A stretch of DNA of 64,000 nt from Subtercola endophyticus (GCF_021044565.1 NZ_CP087997.1:3720001-3784000); one strand, 5' to 3'; shown: positions 33,863 through 43,130, counted from the first letter of the stretch. Notes: generated from the letters alone by a model not told the origin. Numbers and translations are program-made.

Positions 33863-34688
33863 ACCAGTTCTCGTTGTCATCGGAGCGGGCGGGATGGGCG
33901 CTGCTATCGCCCGCCGGCTCGGCTTCGGAAAAACGCTCGTTCTCGCCGATTTCGCCGAGGCTCCGCTGCAGCGACTCACGGAATCGATGCGCGGCGACGG
34001 TTACGATGCCATCGCACAGACGGTGAATGTCAGCGACCGCGAGTCGGTAGCCGCACTCGCTGAGGTCGCGGCCGGCCTCGGGCCGGTCACGGGCGTCGCC
34101 CACACCGCTGGGCTCTCACCGGAGCAGGCTCCCGTTGCTGCGATTCTCGCCGTCGATCTGGTCGGCGTCGCAATTGTGCTCGACGAATTCCAGCACGTCA
34201 TTGCCGAAGGTGGCGCTGGTGTCGTGATCTCCAGCATGGGCGGTCACATGGGCAACTATCCGGTCGAGGTGCAGCAGGCGCTTGCCGCGACTCCGACAGA
34301 TGAACTGCTGAATCTGCCGTTCCTCGCTGCAGACGTTCTGACGAACGCCGGCGCGGCCTACTCCATCGCGAAGCGAGCGAACCAGCTGCGGGTAACGGCT
34401 GCGGCCGCGACGTGGGGCGAGCGGGGTGCGCGAATCAACTCGATCAGCCCCGGCATCATCTCGACGCCGATGGGACAGCTCGAACTGGCAGGCGCCGGCG
34501 GCGCAGGCATGCGGGCGATGCTCGAGGCCTCGGCGACGAAGCGACTCGGTACTCCTGAAGACATTGCGAACGCGACGGAGTTCTTGCTCGACCCGCGATC
34601 CAGTTTCATCACCGGCACAGATATTCTCGTCGACGGCGGAGTCATCTCTGCGCTTCGTTCCGGCTTGCTCACCATCCCTGGGGTGTGA
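33855..34688 (+). CDS. SDR family oxidoreductase
   Basis: A 277-residue short-chain dehydrogenase. The cofactor loop is GAGGMGAAIA (residues 10-19), the Ser region is VVISSMGGHMGNYP, the Tyr-x3-Lys is AYSIAKRA, and the C-terminus has TGTDILVDGGVISAL. A longer insertion (about 25 residues after the Ser strand) sets it apart from the other SDRs here. Its ATG lies inside the end of the amidohydrolase gene. It probably oxidises an alcohol formed in the same pathway. A strong terminator follows. Confidence 0.85.
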   Translation: MSKPVLVVIGAGGMGAAIARRLGFGKTLVLADFAEAPLQRLTESMRGDGYDAIAQTVNVSDRESVAALAEVAAGLGPVTGVAHTAGLSPEQAPVAAILAVDLVGVAIVLDEFQHVIAEGGAGVVISSMGGHMGNYPVEVQQALAATPTDELLNLPFLAADVLTNAGAAYSIAKRANQLRVTAAAATWGERGARINSISPGIISTPMGQLELAGAGGAGMRAMLEASATKRLGTPEDIANATEFLLDPRSSFITGTDILVDGGVISALRSGLLTIPGV

Positions 34689-34721
34689 GGCAAGAAGCAC
34701 ACCAGCAACCAGACGCACGAA

Positions 34722-34764
34722 AACGAAGGGGCTTCCCGACACGATGTCGGGAGGCCCCTTCGTT
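34722..34764. terminator. Bidirectional rho-independent-type terminator
   Basis: AACGAAGGGGC (34722-34732) pairs with GCCCCTTCGTT (34754-34764), and TCCCGACA pairs with TGTCGGGA inside around a 3-base loop, about 19 pairs in all. A-rich and T-rich ends flank it. It separates the convergent SDR and thioesterase genes. Confidence 0.9.
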
Positions 34765-34784
34765 GTTCGATCGCGTGGCTCGGG

Positions 34785-35423
34785 TCAGCTCGCCGGCGTG
34801 CTCATCGCATCCATCTGTGCCTGACCGACCTCGATGAAGAGCCCGTCGGCTTCGGCAAGCAGGAGGTCATCGAGATATAGACCCGCCCACGCGCTGATCT
34901 TGCGTCCGTCGCGGCCCAGGCAGCGAGCCTCGATGCGCAGGTTTGTTCGCAGGGGAGTCGGCTTGCGGTATCGAATAGTGAGGGTGCCCGTAAGCGCACC
35001 CATATCTGCCACGAAGTTGGCCATGCCGAGCGAGTCGTCGAGCGCAGCGGCTACGTACCCGCCATGCACCAAGCGGGGCGGCCCCTCGTATTCCTGCGCG
35101 AAATTCACGGTTCCGCGAATCTCGCGAGGGCCACCCTCGGGGCCGTCGACCACCTCCATCAGAACAGGTGGGGCAAGCGGATTGAACGCGCCTGAGACGG
35201 GATTCGACGCGAAATAGCGAAGCGGCGACATTGCGACGCGTTCGGATTCGGCGCTCCCGGCGAGATCTGCGATCGTCTGTTCGAGCTGGGTCAGGGCACT
35301 GCGAGCCCCTTCGTCTGAGAACCTGCCTGAATTAGCGAGACCGATCAATTGCCGAATCGTCGCGGCCAGTCGGGCACTGGTGCTGTCTGCGAGGTCGGGT
35401 GTGAGGGGGCCGAGTTCAACCAT
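34785..35423 (-). CDS. PaaI-type hotdog thioesterase
   Basis: A 212-residue protein. About 60 residues of helical N-terminus precede a hotdog domain with LVHGGYVAAALDDSLGMAN, the PaaI/4HBT pattern in which the HGG turn and downstream acidic residue support thioester hydrolysis. It presumably releases or recycles CoA from acyl-CoA intermediates of the nearby ligase and transferases. It is the distal gene of the leftward CaiB-ligase unit (84 bases after the ligase stop). Confidence 0.82.
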   Translation of the reverse strand: MVELGPLTPDLADSTSARLAATIRQLIGLANSGRFSDEGARSALTQLEQTIADLAGSAESERVAMSPLRYFASNPVSGAFNPLAPPVLMEVVDGPEGGPREIRGTVNFAQEYEGPPRLVHGGYVAAALDDSLGMANFVADMGALTGTLTIRYRKPTPLRTNLRIEARCLGRDGRKISAWAGLYLDDLLLAEADGLFIEVGQAQMDAMSTPAS

Positions 35424-35506
35424 TCGATGTCTCTTTTCGGGCTATGGATTCGTGCACGTGGGGATCTTTCTCTTCAGAGTGCGTCGACGGTTCCGAACCG
35501 AACTCA

Positions 35507-37057
35507 CTAGGCGAGCGCGTTCGGGCGATCCGCCCAATAGGCGTCGCGAAGCAGTCGTTTGTACAGTTTGCCGGTCGCAAGCCGAGGAAGCTCGTCGACG
35601 AAGTCGACGCTGCGAGGGAGCTTGAATCGGGCGAGCTTCTGGGCGCAGAAGGCGATCAGTTCCTTTTCCAGCTCAGGGCCCGCTTCGACTCCGGGGACGA
35701 CCTCGATCACCGCCTTGACCTCTTCGCCGAAGTCGTCGTTAGGCACGCCGATCACCGCGGCATCCATGACTTTCGGATGGGTGATCAACAGGTTCTCAAT
35801 CTCTTGGGGGTAGATGTTGACGCCGCCCGAGATGATCATGAAGCTCTGTCTGTCGGTGAAGTACATGTATCCGTCGGCGTCGAAGTACCCGATGTCGCCC
35901 GCGGTGGCCATCTGCCCGGTCGGGTCGTACGCTGCGGCGGTCTTCTCCGGATCGCCGAAGTACTCGAAGTCGGCGCCGGGGTACCAGATGACCCCGGGCG
36001 TTCCCGGCGGCAGTGCGTTTCCTTCTTCGTCGAGAATCACCGGATCGCCGAAGAGCGGCCTGCCGACGGTGCCTGGATGAGCGAGCCACTCCTCGCTGTT
36101 GCACGTGTACATGCCCATGCCCTCCGTGGTTCCCGCGTATTCCACGATGATGGGGCCGAGCCATTCGATCATCGCGTATTTCACGGGCACGGGGCACGGC
36201 GCTGCGGCGTGGATGACGAACTCGAGCGACGACACATCTGCCGCGGTGCGCACCTCGTCCGGCAACTTCAGAAGGCGGGTGAACATGGTCGGTACGACCT
36301 GCGAGTGAGTGACGTGGTATTTCTCGATCAACTCGAGAAAGAACGCCGCGTCGAACTTCTCCATGATGACCGATGTCGCGCCCAGCCGAATGGCGGCGGC
36401 GACGCTCGATTGCGGCGACGAGTGGTACAGAGGCGCAGGGTTCAGGTACACCATGCCCTCGCGAAACCCCCAGCGGTCGACCGCGAAGCTGAGTGCGGTC
36501 TTCTGGTCGTCGCCAGGCCCGGCGTCGACCAAGCCGCGGTATATGCCCTTCGGGCGGCCTGTTGTACCCGACGAATACAACATCGCCTGCCCCATGCGCT
36601 CGTGCTCGATCGGCGTTGTCGGGAACGGTTCGATGGCTTCTTCGTAGCGTTCGAACCCGGGAACGTCGTTCACCGCGTCGACGATGAGCCAACGCTCCAC
36701 AGCGGGGCAGAGCGCCGGAAGCTGCACAGCCACCTCGAGCTTGGCTGCCGACGTGATCACGACCTTTGCGAGACAGTCGTTGATGATGAAGGCGGCCTCG
36801 TCGGGCGACAGAAACGAATTGACCAGCGTGTAATAGAGACCGCTGCGTTCGGCGGCACCTTCGCATTCGAAAAGTCGGGCATTGTTCTCCATGAAGTACG
36901 CGACATGGTCGGCGTATTCCAGGCCCGATTGCTCGAACAGGTGGGCGAGCCGGTTCGAGTTCGCTTCATACTCGCCGTACGTGACGGTCCGCCCGCTTTT
37001 CGCCATGATGATGGCAGGTCGGTCGGCAAATTCCAGTGCGTCTTTTCCAGGGTACAT
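35507..37057 (-). CDS. Acyl-CoA synthetase (AMP-forming)
   Basis: A 516-residue ANL-superfamily ligase. The motifs are P-loop YSSGTTGRPKG (about 161-171), AGTTEGMGMY, the hinge DIGYFDADGYMYFTDR, SGGVNIYPQEIE, and the C-terminal catalytic Lys in LATGKLYKRLLRD. It activates a carboxylic acid to its CoA thioester via an acyl-adenylate. It belongs to the medium/long-chain and aryl-CoA ligase branch, and the substrate is probably the acid produced after BVMO and ester hydrolysis. It follows the CaiB gene by 58 bases in the same direction. Confidence 0.9.
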   Translation of the reverse strand: MYPGKDALEFADRPAIIMAKSGRTVTYGEYEANSNRLAHLFEQSGLEYADHVAYFMENNARLFECEGAAERSGLYYTLVNSFLSPDEAAFIINDCLAKVVITSAAKLEVAVQLPALCPAVERWLIVDAVNDVPGFERYEEAIEPFPTTPIEHERMGQAMLYSSGTTGRPKGIYRGLVDAGPGDDQKTALSFAVDRWGFREGMVYLNPAPLYHSSPQSSVAAAIRLGATSVIMEKFDAAFFLELIEKYHVTHSQVVPTMFTRLLKLPDEVRTAADVSSLEFVIHAAAPCPVPVKYAMIEWLGPIIVEYAGTTEGMGMYTCNSEEWLAHPGTVGRPLFGDPVILDEEGNALPPGTPGVIWYPGADFEYFGDPEKTAAAYDPTGQMATAGDIGYFDADGYMYFTDRQSFMIISGGVNIYPQEIENLLITHPKVMDAAVIGVPNDDFGEEVKAVIEVVPGVEAGPELEKELIAFCAQKLARFKLPRSVDFVDELPRLATGKLYKRLLRDAYWADRPNALA

Positions 37058-37115
37058 ATCTGCTTATTCCTCTTTGAATGTGGCGGTGATGTAGAGCTAG
37101 GTCGGGTGCGCTTTG

Positions 37116-38261
37116 TTACCGGATCGCTCCAGAACGGCGAAGTTCAGCGATTTCGGGCTGCGTGAATCCCCACTCGGCGAGTGCCTCGTCGCCGTGCTGG
37201 CCGGGGTTGGGCGGTGGCCTGCGAATCGAGCTCGGAGTGGCGCTGAATCGAGGCGCCGGCGAGGGCTGCACGACGCCAGACACTTCGGTGAAAGTCTGTC
37301 GATGCACGATGTGCGCGTTCTGCGGCGCCTCGGCCATCGACAGCACGGGAACCACGCAGGCATCGGCCTCGGCGAAAAGTTGCGTCCATTCGTCGCGCGT
37401 CTTGCTCAGGAACGTCGAGGCGAACAGCTTCTTCATCTCGGGCCACGCCCGGCCATCCATCTGTTTCGGCAGTGTCGCCTCGTCGAGGCGTAACACCGCA
37501 AGCAGGTTGGAGTAGAACTTGGGCTCAACGGCTCCGACTGCCATGTATCGGCCGTCGGCGGTCTCATAGACCTCGTAGAAGTGCGCTCCGGTGTCAAGGA
37601 TGTTAGTTCCTCGCGGCCCCCGCCACATGCCCATGTTCTTGATGCTGTGCATCATGGTCATGAGAATCGCGGATCCGTCGACCATCGCGGCGTCGACGAC
37701 TTGACCTCGGCCGGTTCGCTGAGCGCTGATGATGGCGGCCAGCATGCCGAACGCGAGCAGCATTCCACCACCGCCGAAGTCTCCGACGAGGTTGAGCGGG
37801 GGAGTGGGCGCCTGCCCTGCTCTGCCGATCGGTTCGAGGGCCCCGGCTACCGCGATGTAATCGATGTCGTGGCCCCCGAACTCGGCCAACGGTCCGTCTT
37901 GGCCCCAGCCGGTCATGCGCCCGTAGACAAGCTTCGGGTTTCGAGCGAGACATTCTGCCGGCCCGAGACCGAGCCGTTCGACGACACCGGGCCGGAAGCC
38001 CTCCATCACGCCGTCTGCGCGGCTGATCACGTCGAGTGCCAACTCGACGCCTTCGGGCGTCTTGAGATCGATCGCAACGGAACGGCGCCCCCTATTGAGC
38101 ATGTCGGGATGAGCGTCTTCTCGGGGCGGATACGTCGCCTTGTCTGCCCGGTCTATGAGCAAGACGTCGGCCCCGGCATCGGCGAGCATCATTCCGGCGA
38201 AGGGGGCGGGGCCCAGACCTGAGATCTCGACGATCTTGATGCCTTCAAGTGCTCCGCTCAC
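37116..38261 (-). CDS. CaiB/BaiF family CoA-transferase / alpha-methylacyl-CoA racemase-like (1)
   Basis: A 381-residue class III CoA-transferase-fold protein. The family opening VVEISGLGPAPFAGMMLADAGADVLLIDR, the NRGRRSVAIDLKTPEG block and the catalytic-Asp region GHDIDYIAVAGAL are evident. LAVFGMLAAIISAQRTGRGQ and the later GAVEPKFYSNLL resemble alpha-methylacyl-CoA racemases, so racemising a 2-methyl-branched acyl-CoA before dehydrogenation is plausible; CoA transfer is the alternative. Its promoter carries a palindrome that contains TATAAT. It is the first gene of the CaiB-ligase-thioesterase unit. Confidence 0.87.
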   Translation of the reverse strand: MSGALEGIKIVEISGLGPAPFAGMMLADAGADVLLIDRADKATYPPREDAHPDMLNRGRRSVAIDLKTPEGVELALDVISRADGVMEGFRPGVVERLGLGPAECLARNPKLVYGRMTGWGQDGPLAEFGGHDIDYIAVAGALEPIGRAGQAPTPPLNLVGDFGGGGMLLAFGMLAAIISAQRTGRGQVVDAAMVDGSAILMTMMHSIKNMGMWRGPRGTNILDTGAHFYEVYETADGRYMAVGAVEPKFYSNLLAVLRLDEATLPKQMDGRAWPEMKKLFASTFLSKTRDEWTQLFAEADACVVPVLSMAEAPQNAHIVHRQTFTEVSGVVQPSPAPRFSATPSSIRRPPPNPGQHGDEALAEWGFTQPEIAELRRSGAIR

Positions 38262-38363
38262 TCGTGCGCCGCGGTTACTCGGAAGGAGGATTCGATCACG
38301 GGATGCTCCTTTGCATATGCGGACGATCTCAGCGCGGGCGATCGTGGGCCCGGCTGATCGTCT

Positions 38364-38378
38364 AAGTATATTATACTT
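38364..38378 (-). promoter_or_regulatory. Palindrome overlapping the -10 box of the CaiB-ligase operon
   Basis: AAGTATA-T-TATACTT, a perfect 7+1+7 dyad. On the minus strand it contains TATAAT, a consensus -10, about 105 bases before the CaiB start. A second AT-rich stretch (TATATTAATC) lies just beside it at 38381-38390. The 137-base gap also separates this operon from the cytochrome b gene. Confidence 0.6.
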
Positions 38379-38398
38379 TCTATATTAATCAACTCACC

Positions 38399-39325
38399 CT
38401 AGCGCCGGACCGAGCCGGTTCTGCCTGCCACCGACGTGAGAATCGACGGCCGCGCGGCCACCCAGGCCAGGGCCATCACGACGATCGACGCGGCGAAGAT
38501 GCCGAAGCCCCACCAGGACTGGTCGTCGCGCCCGGCGTACATGTGGTTCAGGTTGCGTAACGCGCCGGTGGCGAGAACCAGGGTCACGTGCACGATGACG
38601 AATACAACGAAGGCGATCATGACGGGAAAGTGCACGGCACGCGCTGCTGTGATGGGATACGCCTTCTCGATGCTGTGAAACCGCGCGGCTAGCCCTGGCG
38701 CCATTCGAATCCCGGTGAGCAACGCCAGCGGCGCGGCAATGAAGACGATGAAAAAATACGACAACGTCTGCAGCGCGTTGTAGTTCACCCAGCCGTCTTC
38801 GGTCGGCCAATTCAACGATGCATACTGGATGCCCGCCGAGATGGCGTTGGGAAAGATGTTCCAGTTCGTCGGCACGATGCGCACCCACTGACCGGTCGCG
38901 AAGATGAGTGCGAAGAAGACGATTCCGTTCACCACCCACAGGCTGTCCATGCTCAGATGCAGCCACAGAGGCAGCGAGATGCGAACGGGAGGGTTCTTGG
39001 TCTTCACGAGACCGGAATTGTTTCGGGTCCAGTACGCTCGCGGGCGCTTCGTCGTGCGCACTTGCCAGCCGGTACGCACAATGAAGAGAAGAAAGAACGC
39101 GTTCAAGAAGTGTTGCCACTGCAACCACGCAGGGAAGCCCACCGGAGACCCTGCGGGGAGCCCGGATTCCCCTGGATAGTCGATGAGGAACGATGCTCCT
39201 GCCGGCGACGAACGAAAGACGTTCGCGAATACCACGATCACCGCGAGTGCCGCGAGTGCGACCGGAACGATCCAGGTGAGGCGAAACCATCGGCTCTGCC
39301 TGAACCGCGACCAGAGGTCTGCCAT
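38399..39325 (-). CDS. Cytochrome b (b561/hydrogenase-type) membrane subunit next to ETF
   Basis: A 308-residue membrane protein with about five helices (first about 15-35, FRLTWIVPVALAALAVIVV). Candidate haem ligands are His in WLQWQHFLNAFF (about 71), LPLWLHLSMDS (about 123), and the pair in RAVHFPV and VIVHVTL about 14 residues apart in the last-but-one helix. The architecture recalls Ni/Fe-hydrogenase or thiosulfate-reductase cytochrome b subunits. Its ATG abuts the EtfA stop, so it is made with acyl-CoA dehydrogenase and ETF. It may pass electrons from ETF to the quinone pool (inference). Confidence 0.75.
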   Translation of the reverse strand: MADLWSRFRQSRWFRLTWIVPVALAALAVIVVFANVFRSSPAGASFLIDYPGESGLPAGSPVGFPAWLQWQHFLNAFFLLFIVRTGWQVRTTKRPRAYWTRNNSGLVKTKNPPVRISLPLWLHLSMDSLWVVNGIVFFALIFATGQWVRIVPTNWNIFPNAISAGIQYASLNWPTEDGWVNYNALQTLSYFFIVFIAAPLALLTGIRMAPGLAARFHSIEKAYPITAARAVHFPVMIAFVVFVIVHVTLVLATGALRNLNHMYAGRDDQSWWGFGIFAASIVVMALAWVAARPSILTSVAGRTGSVRR

Positions 39326-40288
39326 TCAGCTCTTCCTCGCGTTCACCGCTTCGATCAACTGCGGCACCACGCTGAAGAGGTCGCCGACCACACCGAAGTC
39401 CGACACGTCGAAGATCGGCGAGTTCGCGTCTTTGTTGATGGCGACGATCGTCTTCGCGCTTTGCATTCCGGCCTTGTGCTGAATGGCCCCAGAGATGCCC
39501 AGCGCGACGTAGAGATTCGGCGAGACCGTGACTCCGGTTTGTCCGACTTGCATCGAGTGGTCGACGTAACCGGCGTCGACTGCCGCGCGTGAAGCCCCGA
39601 CAGCCCCGCCAAGGGCGTCTGCCAGTTGCTCGACCAGCGAGAACTTCTCACGCGATCCGAGTCCGCGCCCGCCAGAGACGACGATGTCGGCTGCCTGCAG
39701 ACCGGGCCGGGTGGATGATCCGCCCTTCTCGTGACGCGCCGCGACACTCGTAGTCGGGGCTGTGTCCGACGATGTGTCGAGCGAATGAACGCGCGCGACC
39801 ACAGCCGGCAGCGTGTTGTCGATCGAGTGTGGCCGCAGCGAGATGACGGAAATACCCTTCGCCGTTCGGGTGGTGACGAGGTAGGCCCCGCCGAACGCCT
39901 GTTGGTTCACGGTGGCGTCGCTCTCGATTCCGACCACGTCGGCGTGGTAGGCGCCGGCCAGCCGCACCGCGATGCGCGCGCCGATCTCGCGACCGTCGAT
40001 GGAGTTGCTCACGACGATCGCGGCAACTGATCCTGCGGCTGCCGCTGCCGCAGCGAGTGCCGCGACCTGGGTGGTCACGAGCGTCGCACCCGCGTTGGAG
40101 ATCTCGGCAACGTAGACCGTCGAAGCGCCCAGCGCCCCGAGGGCGTCGGCGAGTGAGGCAGAGGAGCCCGGTTCGCCGACGACCACGGCGGCGGGTTCGC
40201 CGAGAAGTGCGGCGGCGGCCAGCAGTTCAGACGAACCGCTGTCGGGAAGCCCGCCGGCCAGTTCGATGAGCGCAAATGACTGTGACAA
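39326..40288 (-). CDS. etfA: Electron transfer flavoprotein alpha subunit
   Basis: A 320-residue EtfA/FixB protein. The C-terminal FAD domain has [11 protein letters not shown] (about 207), [16 protein letters not shown] (about 239), [17 protein letters not shown] (about 262) and [21 protein letters not shown] (about 288), all classical FAD-binding motifs. Paired with EtfB it accepts electrons from the acyl-CoA dehydrogenase encoded upstream. The gene lies 12 bases after etfB and directly abuts the cytochrome b gene. Confidence 0.95.
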   Translation of the reverse strand: MSQSFALIELAGGLPDSGSSELLAAAALLGEPAAVVVGEPGSSASLADALGALGASTVYVAEISNAGATLVTTQVAALAAAAAAAGSVAAIVVSNSIDGREIGARIAVRLAGAYHADVVGIESDATVNQQAFGGAYLVTTRTAKGISVISLRPHSIDNTLPAVVARVHSLDTSSDTAPTTSVAARHEKGGSSTRPGLQAADIVVSGGRGLGSREKFSLVEQLADALGGAVGASRAAVDAGYVDHSMQVGQTGVTVSPNLYVALGISGAIQHKAGMQSAKTIVAINKDANSPIFDVSDFGVVGDLFSVVPQLIEAVNARKS

Positions 40289-40300
40289 GAAAATCGTCTC

Positions 40301-41080
40301 CTAGATGAGTTTTGCTGCGGCGAGATAGTCGGCGAGTTGCCTCGCGCCGGTGCCGTCGTCGGTGATGATCGTGCCGGTCGTACGCGCCGGCTTTTTTTGC
40401 ACGCTCTGCACCACAGACCACGCATTGTCGCCGCCGACTTCGTGGGGGGCGATACCCAGATCTGCGATCGTCACCGTCGAGACCGGCTTCTTTCTCGCAG
40501 CCCGGATGCCCTTGAAATTCGGAAAGCGGGCTTCGGCGATCTGTTCCGTGACCGAGACGACGGCGGGCAGCAGCGCGCTGACCTCGACGTGTCCGCCCGA
40601 TGTGATGCGTTCGCCGCTCACGACCGCTCCATGAACGTGCAAGGTGCGAACGAAGGTCACCTGCGCGTAGTTCAGGCGTTCGGCGAGCATTGCCGAAAGG
40701 GCTCCAGTTCGGCCATCCGTCGACTCGTTTCCCGCGATGACGAGGTCGAATCCGTGCGGAGAAAGCGCGGCGGCGATGGTGAGCGAGGTTTGCACGGCGT
40801 CTGACCCGACGAGTGCATCGTCGAGAATGTGGATACCCGAGTCGGCGCCCATCGCGAGTGCCTTGCGAATCGTGTCGACAGCCTGGGCCGGACCCATGGT
40901 GACCACGGTCACGGTACTGCCCGCATTGGCCTCGGCGACGAGGAGTGCAGCTTCGACCGCCTTCTCGTCGATCTCGTCGATGACCACGTCTGCGGAGCGT
41001 ACGACGCGTTTCGTCGTGGTATCGATGACGCGATCTTCCCAGGTGTCGGGTACCTCTTTGACGAGTACCGCGATCTTCAT
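40301..41080 (-). CDS. etfB: Electron transfer flavoprotein beta subunit
   Basis: A 259-residue EtfB/FixA protein. It starts MKIAVLVKEVPDTWEDR and contains INE-type segment VIDEIDEKAVEAALL, the AMP/nucleotide loop VTMGPAQAVDTIRKALAMGAD, and LVIAGNESTDGRTGALSAMLAERL. It binds AMP and forms the ETF heterodimer with the next gene product. The start codon overlaps the acyl-CoA dehydrogenase stop (TGATG), indicating translational coupling and a dedicated ETF for this dehydrogenase. Confidence 0.95.
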   Translation of the reverse strand: MKIAVLVKEVPDTWEDRVIDTTTKRVVRSADVVIDEIDEKAVEAALLVAEANAGSTVTVVTMGPAQAVDTIRKALAMGADSGIHILDDALVGSDAVQTSLTIAAALSPHGFDLVIAGNESTDGRTGALSAMLAERLNYAQVTFVRTLHVHGAVVSGERITSGGHVEVSALLPAVVSVTEQIAEARFPNFKGIRAARKKPVSTVTIADLGIAPHEVGGDNAWSVVQSVQKKPARTTGTIITDDGTGARQLADYLAAAKLI

Positions 41081-42267
41081 CAGAGACCCCCGCGCGAGAT
41101 GAGCTGTTGGGTGATGACGTTGCGCTGAATCTCGTTCGTGCCCTCGCCCACGATCATCAGAGGCGCATCTCTGAAGTACCGTTCGACGTCGTACTCCGTG
41201 GAGTACCCGTTTCCACCGTGAATGCGGATGGCATTCAGGGTGATCTCCATCGCCGCCTCCGAGGCGAAGAGCTTCGCCATCCCGGCCTCGAGATCACTGC
41301 GCGCGCCGCTGTCATAGCGGGCGGCGGCGTACTTGGTGAGCTGTCGAGCGGCGGTCAGCTTTGTCGCCATGTCGGCGAGGTAATTGCTGATCGACTGGTG
41401 TTCCCACAGCTTCTTTCCGAACGTCTCACGCTCTTGGGCGTATCGCAGTGAGTCTTCGAAGGCTGCGGTGGCGACACCGAGAGCTCGAGAAGCGACCTGG
41501 ATCCGGCCGGTCTCGAGTCCCTTCATCATCTGCCCGAACCCCTTGCCGGGAACCGCTCCGAGAATCGCATCGGCCGAGATGCGATAGTCGCTGAACGAGA
41601 GCTCGACGGCTTCGACGCCCTTGTATCCGAGTTTGGGGAGGTTGCTAGACACGGAGAGGCCCTCGCCATGGGTGGCCAAGACGATGGACATGCCCTTGTA
41701 CGGTGGATTCGCCGCCGCGTCGGTCTTGCACAACAGCGCGATCACGTCAGAGCGCCGGCCGTTCGAGATCCAGGTCTTTGCTCCATTGATGACCAGATCG
41801 TCACCATCGCGGCGCGCGATGGTGCTCATCGCCTGCAGATCAGAACCGCCGTCAGGTTCGGTCAAGGCCATCGTGGCGCGGATCTCGCCGGTGGCCATCT
41901 TGGGCAGATAGTGCTCTTTCTGCGCTTCGGTGCCATAGATCGTCAGCAGTTTCGCCACCACGGTGTGGCCGCCCATCGCCCCAGCCAAGCTCATCCAGCC
42001 ACGCGCGAGCTGCTCGGTGACATCGACATAACACCCCATCGAGACAGGCATTCCGCCGTATTCTTCAGGCACGGCCAGACCGAAGATGCCGATCTGCCTC
42101 ATCTGCTCGATCCACTTCTCGGGATACTCGTTGCGGTGCTCCATCTCGCGCACCGTTGGCTTCACTTCGCGGTCGATGAACTCCTTGACCGTGGCTACGA
42201 GAAGAGCCTCGTCTTCTTCGTTCGCGCTGAGTTCCTCCGCCGAGCGTTCGTCCACTAGTCCGGTCAT
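41080..42267 (-). CDS. Acyl-CoA dehydrogenase
   Basis: A 395-residue FAD enzyme. It shows the ACAD signatures MALTEPDGGSDLQAM (about 136), KTWISNG, the substrate-binding GRIQVASRALGVA and RETFGKKLWEHQSI regions, IHGGNGYSTEYDVERYFRD, and the catalytic-base region MIVGEGTNEIQRN with the conserved Glu. It oxidises an acyl-CoA to the 2,3-enoyl-CoA; chain length is unknown, but 2-methyl or dicarboxylic acyl-CoA would fit the CaiB, MaoC and CitE genes close by. It is the first gene of the ACAD-etfB-etfA-cytochrome b operon. Confidence 0.93.
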   Translation of the reverse strand: MTGLVDERSAEELSANEEDEALLVATVKEFIDREVKPTVREMEHRNEYPEKWIEQMRQIGIFGLAVPEEYGGMPVSMGCYVDVTEQLARGWMSLAGAMGGHTVVAKLLTIYGTEAQKEHYLPKMATGEIRATMALTEPDGGSDLQAMSTIARRDGDDLVINGAKTWISNGRRSDVIALLCKTDAAANPPYKGMSIVLATHGEGLSVSSNLPKLGYKGVEAVELSFSDYRISADAILGAVPGKGFGQMMKGLETGRIQVASRALGVATAAFEDSLRYAQERETFGKKLWEHQSISNYLADMATKLTAARQLTKYAAARYDSGARSDLEAGMAKLFASEAAMEITLNAIRIHGGNGYSTEYDVERYFRDAPLMIVGEGTNEIQRNVITQQLISRGGL

Positions 42268-42300
42268 TTGGGTCTACTCCTTAGGGGGCGAATCGGTTTA

Positions 42301-42315
42301 TATAGAATATATTAG
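42301..42315 (-). promoter_or_regulatory. AT-rich promoter/operator element of the ACAD-ETF operon
   Basis: TATAGAATATATTAG; the complement holds the shared TAATATAT core (42307-42314). It lies 40 bases before the ACAD start, at the expected -10 position, in the region divergent from the GntR gene at 42438. Confidence 0.5.
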
Positions 42316-42437
42316 GACATTTTCGCATCCGCCGTGCGCATTCCTGCCGAATTCTCTCGAGCAAACAAGCGCATGTCGTCGGGGCGCTGCGGTCGAGCGG
42401 GCGGCATCACGCGATACTCTGTGCTCAGGAGGATGAT

Positions 42438-43118
42438 GTGACTTTTCAGCCACAGAGCGTAGGTAGTCGCTCGCAGCTGAGCGACGATGCGTCTGCGTAC
42501 GTTCGAAACCTGATCATGTCGGGGCGGCTGCTTCCGGGCGATTCGGTTCGACCAGAAACCATCGGCGAAGCTCTGGGTATTTCGACGACACCTGCTCGGG
42601 AGTCTCTGCAGGCACTGCGCGTCGAAGGTTTTCTCTATCTGTATCCACGGCGCGGTTTCATCGTCGCCCCGCTCACGGGCCAAGATATTCGCGACTTGTT
42701 CACGGCCCACGCGTTGATCGCAGGGGAGCTCGCTGCGCGGGCGACCGATCGCGCGACGCCTGATCAGATCGCTGAACTCGAGGCTCTGCACCACGAACTT
42801 CTCGCCGCCGCTCGCCGTCGCGACCTGGTCGTGCTCGAAGAGAAGAACCACGCCTTTCATCGCCAGATCAATAAGATCGCCGATGCCCGCAAGATCTCGT
42901 GGGTATTGGGCCTGATCGGGCGGTACGTTCCGCATCTGTTCTACTCGCAGATCGAAGGCTGGCCGGCGACGACGACGAAAGACCACTCCGAGATACTCGG
43001 TGCGATCACCTCGGGTAACCGAGAGTCGGCTCGAGCGGCCATGGCAGACCACATCGTGCATTCCGGCGAACTCCTCGCGACGGAATTCGATCTTCGTTCG
43101 GCTGCCGGCGAGAAGTGA
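42438..43118 (+). CDS. GntR-family regulator, FCD subgroup (island)
   Basis: A 226-residue regulator. The winged helix (VRPETIGEALGISTTPARESLQALRVEGFLYLYPRRGFIV) precedes an FCD domain with IAGELAARA, EKNHAFHRQINKIADA and three-His pocket features. GTG 42438 has AGGAGG five bases upstream; the ATG just before it is followed at once by TGA. It is divergent from the ACAD-ETF operon and lies upstream of an MFS gene. Its central position makes it a candidate for the factor that reads the AT-rich elements shared across the island (inference). Confidence 0.87.
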   Translation: MTFQPQSVGSRSQLSDDASAYVRNLIMSGRLLPGDSVRPETIGEALGISTTPARESLQALRVEGFLYLYPRRGFIVAPLTGQDIRDLFTAHALIAGELAARATDRATPDQIAELEALHHELLAAARRRDLVVLEEKNHAFHRQINKIADARKISWVLGLIGRYVPHLFYSQIEGWPATTTKDHSEILGAITSGNRESARAAMADHIVHSGELLATEFDLRSAAGEK

Positions 43119-43130
43119 CCGCTTAGCGGT
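43118..43130 (+). terminator. Small hairpin after the GntR gene
   Basis: ACCGCT-T-AGCGGT is a perfect 13-base dyad overlapping the stop. The loop is too small for a firm terminator call. The remaining interval to 43435 (about 300 bases) holds no gene, only the promoter region of the MFS carrier. Confidence 0.25.
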
